From: Arthrobacter sp. Soc17.1.1.1
GTDB taxonomy: Bacteria > Actinomycetota > Actinomycetes > Actinomycetales > Micrococcaceae
Direction: 5' to 3'
DNA: 64,000 nt
NCBI RefSeq assembly: GCF_036867195.1
Contig: NZ_JBAJII010000001.1
Span: 2,480,001 to 2,544,000 of the forward strand
In this document: positions 58,656-64,000 of the stretch, piece after piece
Layout of the letters: every line of letters begins with the position of its first letter
Numbering within the stretch: position 1 is the first letter of the stretch
The notes under the pieces: generated by a model
Database searches by the model: none
What the model was told of the DNA's origin: nothing
Seen by the model: only the letters and a program-made list of their open reading frames with translations
Made by a program: the position numbers and the translations under genes

Positions 58656-60436
58656 TGAGTTCACGTTCCGTCATCATCTCGGATGAGCAGGCAGCACCCG
58701 GCAACGGTCCCATCCTCGCGGTCAGCAACCTCGGCGTGGAGTTCAACGTCGACAACGAGTGGGTCATGGCCGCCGAGGAGGTCTCCTACGAGATCCACCC
58801 CGGCGAGATCCTCGCGATCGTCGGTGAGTCGGGGTCCGGCAAGAGCATGTCCTCCATGGCCCTGCTCGGTCTCCTGCCCCGCAACGGCCGCTCCTCGGGC
58901 AGCGCGAAGATGCTCGGCAAGGAGCTGATCGGTGCGTCGCAGGGCACGCTCCGCCGCGTGCGCGGCAACGAGATCGCCATGATCTTCCAGGAGCCCATGA
59001 CCGCACTCAATCCCGTGCTGACGGTCGGCGAGCAGATCCGCGAGGCGGTCGAACAGCACACCGAGCTCTCCCCCGCCCAGGCGAAGACGCGGGCCATCGA
59101 GCTGCTGCGCATGGTGGAGATCCCCGAACCGGAGCGGCGCTACGACAACTTCCCGCACCAGTTCTCGGGCGGCCAGCGCCAGCGCGCCATGATCGCGATC
59201 GCCCTCGCCAACGACCCCATGCTGCTCATCGCGGACGAACCCACGACGGCGCTCGACGTCACCGTGCAGGCCGAGGTCCTGGACCTGCTGCGCAAGCTCA
59301 ACAAGCGCCTGAACAGCGCGGTACTCCTCATCACCCACGACATGGGCGTGGTCGCCGACCTCGCCGACCACGTGGTGGTCATGGAGCGCGGGCGCATCGT
59401 CGAGGCGGCGCCCACGGCGCAGCTGTTCGCCGCCCCCGCCGAGGCGTACACGAAGCAGCTCCTCGGGGCGGTCCCGCACCTCGGCTCGAAGGTCGGCGGG
59501 GTGCTCACCGACGTCGAGGTGGTGGACGGGCACGCGACCATCCACCGGGAGTACGCGGAGGCGGCGCTCCGTGCCCAGGAGACGCACACCGCGTCCGGCG
59601 TCGTCCCCGCCCTCGAGCTCCGGGACGTGGACATCGAGTACCCGGGGCGTTTCCGCCAGCCGGCCTTCAAGGCCGTCTCCGGCGTCTCGTTCACCATCAA
59701 CCCCGGCGAGGTCCTCGGCCTCGTCGGCGAGTCCGGGTCGGGGAAGTCCACCATCGCGCGTGCCGTCACGGGCCTGATCAGGACCTCCGGCGGCCGGGTC
59801 AGCATCGGGGGCACCGACATCACCGAGCTCAGCGCCCGTCAGCTGCTGCCGCTGCGCAAGAAGTTCGCGATCGTGTTCCAGGACCCGGCGGCCTCCCTGA
59901 ACCCGAGGCTGTCCATCGGCGACAGCATCGGCGAGCCGCTGCTGCTGCACGAGAAGCCGGGCCGCGCCGAGCTGGACAAGCGCGTGGCGTCCCTGCTCGA
60001 GGACGTCCAGCTGCCCGTCGCCTTCCGCAACCGGTACCCGCACGAGCTCTCCGGCGGGCAGCGCCAGCGCGTCGGGATCGCCCGTGCGCTGTCGCTGCGG
60101 CCGGACCTCCTCGTCGCGGACGAGCCCACCTCGGCGCTCGATGTCTCGGTGCAGGCGAAGGTCCTGGAGCTGCTGCAGGACCTCCAGCGCGAACGCGGGT
60201 TCGCCTGCCTGTTCGTGAGCCACGACCTCGCCGTCGTGGAGCTCCTCGCCAGCCACGTCGCGGTGCTCAACAAGGGCACCCTCGTGGAACAGGGAACCAC
60301 CGAGCAGATCCTGAAGTACCCGCGCGATCCCTACACGCGCCGGCTGCTCGCCGCGGCGCCGGTGCCGGACCCGGCGCACCAGGCACTGCGCCGGGAGCAG
60401 CGCTCGGCCCTCATGGCGGCCGGAGCCGTCGACTAG
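58655..60436 (+). CDS. Peptide ABC transporter ATPase, fused OppD-OppF type
   Basis: A 593-residue fusion of two nucleotide-binding domains that energise the importer. Domain 1 (about 20-290) has GESGSGKS (58-65), signature QFSGGQRQRAMI, and Walker B LLIADEPTTALD. Domain 2 (about 320-580) has GESGSGKST (about 358-366), ELSGGQRQRVGI and LLVADEPTSALD. Both switch histidines are kept. The oligopeptide/dipeptide C-terminal segment occurs at the end of both halves (PYTRRLLAAAPVPDP). It is the last gene before a 19-bp terminator stem. Confidence 0.95.
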   Translation: MSSRSVIISDEQAAPGNGPILAVSNLGVEFNVDNEWVMAAEEVSYEIHPGEILAIVGESGSGKSMSSMALLGLLPRNGRSSGSAKMLGKELIGASQGTLRRVRGNEIAMIFQEPMTALNPVLTVGEQIREAVEQHTELSPAQAKTRAIELLRMVEIPEPERRYDNFPHQFSGGQRQRAMIAIALANDPMLLIADEPTTALDVTVQAEVLDLLRKLNKRLNSAVLLITHDMGVVADLADHVVVMERGRIVEAAPTAQLFAAPAEAYTKQLLGAVPHLGSKVGGVLTDVEVVDGHATIHREYAEAALRAQETHTASGVVPALELRDVDIEYPGRFRQPAFKAVSGVSFTINPGEVLGLVGESGSGKSTIARAVTGLIRTSGGRVSIGGTDITELSARQLLPLRKKFAIVFQDPAASLNPRLSIGDSIGEPLLLHEKPGRAELDKRVASLLEDVQLPVAFRNRYPHELSGGQRQRVGIARALSLRPDLLVADEPTSALDVSVQAKVLELLQDLQRERGFACLFVSHDLAVVELLASHVAVLNKGTLVEQGTTEQILKYPRDPYTRRLLAAAPVPDPAHQALRREQRSALMAAGAVD

Positions 60437-60464
60437 CCCTCGACCAGCCGACGGCCGTCCGATC

Positions 60465-60506
60465 CACGAGAGGAGACCCTCCGCCAGCGGGGGGTCTCCT
60501 CTCGTG
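60465..60506. terminator. Bidirectional terminator between convergent genes
   Basis: A 19-bp stem (60465-60483 with 60488-60506, one G-U) around a CCAG loop. It lies between the transporter operon (plus) and the quinone-reductase-like gene (minus), so it can serve both. U-runs are poor on both sides. Confidence 0.8.
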
Positions 60507-60546
60507 TATCGGGCTGCTCGGGCTGCTCGGGCTTCCGCAGGCCTCC

Positions 60547-61512
60547 TCAGTGGCGGAAGACGATCTTCCCGAACACGTCGCCGTCGAGCATGCGCCGGAA
60601 GCCCTCCGCGGCGTCGTCGAGGGGCAGCACCGCGTCGATGACGGGCCGGACGCCGGTGGCCACGAGGAAGCGCGTGAGCCGCTCGAGTTCCTCGCGGGTG
60701 CCCATGGTCGAGCCCAGCACCCGCAGCTGGAGGAAGAACACCCGGTTCAGGTCCGCGGACGGAGCGGGCCCGCTCGTCGCCCCGCACGTCACCACGGTCC
60801 CGCCCGGCACGAGCGACTTCAGGGAGTGCGCCCACGTGGCCTCGCCGACGGAGTCGAAGACGACGTCCACGCGCTCGGGCAGCCTTGCGCCGGCGTCGAA
60901 CGCCTGCTCGGCGCCGAGGTCGAGCGCACGCTGCCGCTTGTCCTCGCTGCGGCTCGTGGCCCATACGCGGTAGCCCGCCGCCGCGGCGAGCGTGATGAGC
61001 GCGGTGGCGACGCCGCCGCCCGCCCCCTGGACGAGCACGGTGGAGCCCGGAGCCGCCGGGGAGACGGTGAAGAGCATGCGGTACGCGGTGAGCCACGCCG
61101 TGGGCAGGCACGCCGCCTCCTCGAAGGAGAGCTCCGGCGGCTTGGGCACGAGGTTCCGCTCCGGCACCCACACGTAGTCCGCCATCGTGCCCGGGTACCG
61201 CTCGGACAGGAGGGACCGCCGTGGGTCCAGGGTCTCGTCGCCGCGCCAGTCGGGCGAGGACACGACGCCGTGGACGATCACCTCGGCGCCGTCGTCGTCG
61301 ATCCCGGCGGCGTCGCAGCCGAGCACCATGGGCAGCCGCTCCTGCGGCAGCCCCACGCCCCTGAGCGACCAGAGGTCGTGGTGGTTCAGGCAGGACGCCA
61401 CGACCCGCACCCGGCGGAAGCCGTCGGGTGCGTCGGGTAGCTCCACGTCCCCCACCGTGAGGCCGGCGAGCGGATCGTCCGTGGACTGGGTGGCTGCGTA
61501 GGCGGCGCGCAT
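60547..61512 (-). CDS. Zinc-type alcohol dehydrogenase/quinone oxidoreductase family protein (MDR)
   Basis: A 321-residue medium-chain dehydrogenase/reductase. The GroES-like front has ASCLNHHDLWSLRGVG and VLGCDAAGI. The Rossmann domain has VLVQGAGGGVATALI, and the family loop FDSVGEATWAHSLKSLVPGG follows. The structural-zinc cysteine cluster is missing. It ends DGDVFGKIVFRH, as in NAD(P)H-quinone reductase-like enzymes. ATG at 61512 has AAGGAG six bases upstream. The substrate is unknown. Confidence 0.88.
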   Translation of the reverse strand: MRAAYAATQSTDDPLAGLTVGDVELPDAPDGFRRVRVVASCLNHHDLWSLRGVGLPQERLPMVLGCDAAGIDDDGAEVIVHGVVSSPDWRGDETLDPRRSLLSERYPGTMADYVWVPERNLVPKPPELSFEEAACLPTAWLTAYRMLFTVSPAAPGSTVLVQGAGGGVATALITLAAAAGYRVWATSRSEDKRQRALDLGAEQAFDAGARLPERVDVVFDSVGEATWAHSLKSLVPGGTVVTCGATSGPAPSADLNRVFFLQLRVLGSTMGTREELERLTRFLVATGVRPVIDAVLPLDDAAEGFRRMLDGDVFGKIVFRH

Positions 61513-61658
61513 GCATAAGCTCCTTCGGTCATGGCTGGTCGCCCTCATCCTAAGCACGGGCCCCCGGGCGGGTCCTGTTTAGGCGGGGCAGGCCGCCGTA
61601 TGGGAGACTGGGGACGAGTTCTGCACGACTGCAGTGCCTGAAGAAGAAGGAGGCAGCC

Positions 61659-61733
61659 ATGAGCAAGCGAGCACGCAAGCGCCGCGACCGGAAGCGTGGA
61701 GGCGCGAACCACGGTAAGCGCCCCAACACCTGA
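61659..61733 (+). CDS. 50S ribosomal protein bL37
   Basis: A 24-residue basic peptide starting MSKRARKRRDRKRGGANHGK and ending RPNT. It matches the tiny actinobacterial ribosomal protein bL37 first seen in mycobacterial 50S structures. A strong AAGGAGG lies six bases before the ATG, and a large terminator hairpin follows. It stands alone next to rsrA-sigR (convergent). The length is below usual gene-calling limits, so it is often missed. Confidence rests on the near-exact family pattern and the ribosome-binding site. Confidence 0.92.
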   Translation: MSKRARKRRDRKRGGANHGKRPNT

Positions 61734-61744
61734 GTCCAGGCGTC

Positions 61745-61801
61745 ACGTACGAACGGAAGAACCTCCGGCCCAGCGGGCCGGAGGTTCTTCTGTTCGTACG
61801 T
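61745..61801. terminator. 27-bp terminator stem between bL37 and rsrA
   Basis: Positions 61745-61771 pair with 61775-61801 over 27 consecutive base pairs (one G-U) around an AGC loop. This is the longest stem in the window. It begins 12 bp after the bL37 stop and ends 22 bp from the rsrA stop, so it should terminate both convergent transcripts. Confidence 0.93.
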
Positions 61802-61822
61802 CGTGACCGCGCTACCGGTCCG

Positions 61823-62083
61823 TCAGTGGTCCACGGACTGGAGGTGGCTGATGCGGTCCAGGATGCTGGCCTTCAGGGTCGACGGCGCGACCTCCGTGCA
61901 GGACCGCTTCACGACCGACCTGATGACGCACTCGAGGTCGTGCTCCTCGGCGCACTGGGGGCACCCGTCCAGGTGGTCCTTGATCTCCACGAGGTCCTGG
62001 TGGGACAGTGCCCCGTCGAGGTACTCGTACAGCCGCTCGATCCTCGAGTCGGCGCAGTCTCCCAAACTCCCGCAATCGCTCAT
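61823..62083 (-). CDS. rsrA: Mycothiol-system anti-sigma factor RsrA
   Basis: An 86-residue zinc-binding anti-sigma factor that holds SigR under reducing conditions and lets go upon disulfide stress. The ZAS motif HLDGCPQC gives His and two Cys ligands, with further cysteines at CGSLGDC near the start and at [10 protein letters not shown] near the end. ATG at 62083 overlaps the sigR stop (ATGA), so the two are made together. Family members typically number about 80-105 residues. Confidence 0.95.
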   Translation of the reverse strand: MSDCGSLGDCADSRIERLYEYLDGALSHQDLVEIKDHLDGCPQCAEEHDLECVIRSVVKRSCTEVAPSTLKASILDRISHLQSVDH

Positions 62084-62775
62084 TTCTTCATCTCCTGTTC
62101 CTTGCCCGCTGCACCTGCGGTGACCGGGGTCTTGGCACCAGCACCGATGGTGGTGCCCAGTCCCCGCTCGTGCGCGTACTCGGCGAGCAGTTCCCGCAGC
62201 AGCTTGCGGCCGCGATGCAGCCGGGACATGACGGTCCCGATGGGCGTGTTCATGATTTCCGATATTTCCTTGTACGCGAAGCCCTCCACGTCGGAGAAGT
62301 ACACGGCGAGCCTGAACTCCTCCGGGATCGCCTGCAGCGCGCTCTTCACGTCGGAGTCGGGCAGGTGGTCCAGCGCCTCGGCCTCCGCCGACCGCAGTCC
62401 CGTCGAGGTGTGCTCGGCCGCCTTCGCGAGCTGCCAGTCCTCGATGGTGTCCGAGTGGGACTGCAGGGGCTCGCGCTGCCGCTTGCGGTAGAGGTTGATG
62501 TACGTGTTGGTGAGGATCCGGTACAGCCACGCCTTCAGGTTGGTTCCCGGCTTGTACTGGTGGAAGGCGGAGAACGCCTTGGTGTAGGCCTCCTGCACCA
62601 GGTCCTCGGCGTCGCTCGGGTTCCGGGCCATGCGCATCGCCGCGGAGTAGAGCTGGTCCACGTACTGCATGGCGTCACGCTCGAAGCGCGCCTTACGGTC
62701 CGCCTCGGACTCCGTCGACACGTCCAACTCTGCATCTTCGGCCTGGCTGCTGCCTGCGGGGGCTGTGGTATTCAT
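62080..62775 (-). CDS. sigR: ECF sigma factor SigR (SigH-type)
   Basis: Disulfide-stress sigma factor controlling mycothiol, thioredoxin and related genes. The 231-residue product has sigma region 2 ([38 protein letters not shown]) and region 4 ([38 protein letters not shown]). The first 30 residues and a Thr/Ala-rich tail are flexible. ATG at 62775. The gene overlaps rsrA by four bases. No clear GGAAT-N18-GTT autoregulatory promoter is seen right upstream; a GGGATT about 95 bp before the start is only a partial match. Confidence 0.95.
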   Translation of the reverse strand: MNTTAPAGSSQAEDAELDVSTESEADRKARFERDAMQYVDQLYSAAMRMARNPSDAEDLVQEAYTKAFSAFHQYKPGTNLKAWLYRILTNTYINLYRKRQREPLQSHSDTIEDWQLAKAAEHTSTGLRSAEAEALDHLPDSDVKSALQAIPEEFRLAVYFSDVEGFAYKEISEIMNTPIGTVMSRLHRGRKLLRELLAEYAHERGLGTTIGAGAKTPVTAGAAGKEQEMKK

Positions 62776-63110
62776 CGTGCCAAAGTCTACGCGCCGAACC
62801 CGCGCGCGCCCCGTGGGGGCGTCGAGCTTGACCGTCGTCGTGAGCTGGAATCCCGGTCTGTCGACCGTCCTGTCGACCGTCGCGGTCCGTGCACCTGTCA
62901 TCCGTGCGTCCCCTCTCGCCTGCCGTTCCCTTACCCCCTCTCCAACCTGCCCGCGGCCCCTTCTATTCCTGTTGCCGGCCTGCCGGCCGGCAGTTTCCGG
63001 ATCGCCCCGTGCCGCACGGCATGCAAAACTGGACCCAGCGTGCTGAGTACTTCCCTGACGCAGTCCCGAACCGATGTCCGGCGTACCCCGCCGGCACCCA
63101 GGAGGCAGTT

Positions 63111-63659
63111 GTGACCCTTGTCCGCGTAATCGCCCGACCCCTGCTCGCCAGCAGCTTCGTGTTCTCCGGCGTCGACCGGGTCCGCACGGCCGGTGCCACG
63201 GCCCCGCAGCTCAAGCCCGTCCTGGCGGGCGTCACCAAGGTGGTCCCGTCCGCCGCCGCACTCACGAGCAACGAGAAGCTCGTGGGCCAGGTCCTCGGCG
63301 CCACGCAGGTCGGTGCGGCACTCCTGCTCGGCATCGGGCGGTTCTCCCGCGTCGCGGCACTGCTGCTGACCGTGACCGCGACGGTCAACGCCCTCGTCGA
63401 CTACCGCGCGGCGGACGCCTCGACGCCGGCGGCCAAGAAGGCCCGCCGCGCGCAGCTGCTCAAGCACCTCTCGCTCATCGGTGCCGTCCTGCTCGCCGCC
63501 GTGGACACCAACGGCCGCCCGGGCATCGCCTGGCGCGCCGAGCACCTCGCCCTGGATGCGAAGAAGAACGCCGCCGGCTTCCGTAAGGACGCCCGCAAGC
63601 AGCTGAAGAAGGCCGACCAGGCCGTGCGCAAGACCGCCGCCGACGTCGTCGGTTCCTGA
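63111..63659 (+). CDS. DoxX family membrane protein
   Basis: A 182-residue protein with the DoxX four-helix layout: [20 protein letters not shown] at the start, helices near 58-75, 80-98 and 120-135. The C-terminal 40 residues are an Ala/Lys-rich amphipathic tail ([20 protein letters not shown]). DoxX-like proteins are linked to thiosulfate oxidation or redox-stress membrane complexes in some bacteria; in mycobacteria a DoxX partners SseA and SodA. GTG at 63111 has AGGAGG six bases upstream. aroA starts six bases downstream, so the two may share a transcript. Confidence 0.85.
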   Translation: MTLVRVIARPLLASSFVFSGVDRVRTAGATAPQLKPVLAGVTKVVPSAAALTSNEKLVGQVLGATQVGAALLLGIGRFSRVAALLLTVTATVNALVDYRAADASTPAAKKARRAQLLKHLSLIGAVLLAAVDTNGRPGIAWRAEHLALDAKKNAAGFRKDARKQLKKADQAVRKTAADVVGS

Positions 63660-63664
63660 CCGAC

Positions 63665-64000
63665 ATGACCGTCACCTCAGGCGGGGTGTCCGACCAGGCT
63701 CTGTGGCGGGCGCCCCGCCTGATGCGTCCCGTGGACGCCGAGGTCTCCGTCCCCGGCTCGAAATCGCTCACCAACCGCTACCTCGTCCTCGCGGCCCTGG
63801 CCGACGGCCCGTGCCTCATCCGGCGGCCCCTCCACTCGCGTGACTCCGCACTGATGGTGGGCGCCCTGCGGGCACTCGGCGCCGTCATCGAGGAGGTGCC
63901 GGGCGACGGCGGCTTCGGCCCGGACCTCCGCGTCACCCCCCTGCAGGCCGGCGCCGGCACGCCGGCGGACCGGGCCGTCGACTGCGGGCTCGCCGGCACG
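63665..64000 (+). CDS. aroA: 3-phosphoshikimate 1-carboxyvinyltransferase (EPSP synthase), N-terminal part
   Basis: Shikimate pathway enzyme that joins phosphoenolpyruvate to shikimate-3-phosphate. The window contains only the first 112 residues; the rest lies to the right. The signature PGSKSLTNRYLVLAALADG (active-site Lys) follows a short N-terminus, and RDSALMVGALRALGA is the second conserved block. ATG at 63665 is the natural start, five bases after the DoxX gene. Position beside sigR/rsrA is common in Actinobacteria. Confidence 0.95.
   Translation, partial: MTVTSGGVSDQALWRAPRLMRPVDAEVSVPGSKSLTNRYLVLAALADGPCLIRRPLHSRDSALMVGALRALGAVIEEVPGDGGFGPDLRVTPLQAGAGTPADRAVDCGLAGT

Noticed and set aside
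60507-60535. GGGCTGCTC repeated after the transporter terminator
   Set aside because: Only about three copies of a 9-bp unit; too short to list as a repeat on its own.
62776-62900. SigR-dependent promoter for sigR itself
   Set aside because: GGGATT is present on the minus strand but not the GGAAT-N18-GTT spacing known for SigR promoters.

Overview
The window is a stretch of high-GC actinobacterial chromosome. The best guess is the Arthrobacter group of the Micrococcaceae. The evidence is uniformly GC-rich coding with many GTG starts, frequent ATGA/GTGA/TAATG start-stop overlaps, a mycothiol-system SigR/RsrA pair, a multifunctional 2-oxoglutarate dehydrogenase (Kgd), an asparagine- and arginine-rich Rho insertion, the 24-residue ribosomal protein bL37, and the atp operon next to a WecA-like gene. 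I see no insertion sequence, prophage, CRISPR array or rRNA. There is one tRNA gene. Most genes are core housekeeping.

Layout. 1-5537 (minus strand): F1Fo ATP synthase operon from a small AtpI-like pair through atpB-E-F-H-A to the start of atpG. 5690-12638: a surface-glycan block with a WecA-like phosphosugar transferase, a CapD/FlaA1-type nucleotide-sugar dehydratase, two GT2 glycosyltransferases and an NAD-dependent epimerase, interleaved with the tRNA t6A enzyme Sua5. 12635-16883 (minus): prmC, prfA, rho. 17204-23817 (minus): an aspartate-family amino acid operon argS-lysA-hom-thrC-thrB with 0-1 bp gaps or overlaps. 24057-27052 (plus): a three-gene flavin electron-transfer module made of an FMN-binding lipoprotein, ApbE, and an RnfD/NqrB-like membrane domain fused to a ferredoxin-NADP-reductase-like domain. 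27143: tRNA-Arg(CCG). 27378-31689 (plus): a DUF4129 / MoxR ATPase / DUF58 cluster with two extra small membrane proteins. 31818-37818: methyltransferase, WYL regulator, HrpA helicase. 37878-40115 (minus): HIT protein, sulfurtransferase, metallo-hydrolase. 40196-44710: Zur-type Fur regulator, two tandem MarR paralogues, and a zinc/manganese-type ABC importer. 44805-49051 (minus): two CNNM/CorC membrane proteins and GuaB1. 49300-53951 (plus): Kgd and a degenerate SGNH-hydrolase homologue. 54193-60436 (plus): oligopeptide-type ABC importer. 60547-64000: quinone-reductase-like protein, bL37, rsrA-sigR, a DoxX-like protein and the start of aroA.

The most distinctive biology is the flavin module. 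ApbE would attach FMN to the secreted lipoprotein, and the membrane fusion protein would pass electrons from cytoplasmic NAD(P)H to it, giving a compact possible route for electrons out of the cell. Other points of interest are an apparently catalytically dead SGNH protein beside Kgd, a peptide-transporter permease with about 150 extra membrane residues, candidate metal-regulator and MarR operators, a 27-bp terminator stem, and a recurring pattern of 11-13 bp tandem repeats placed just after stop codons or just before genes.
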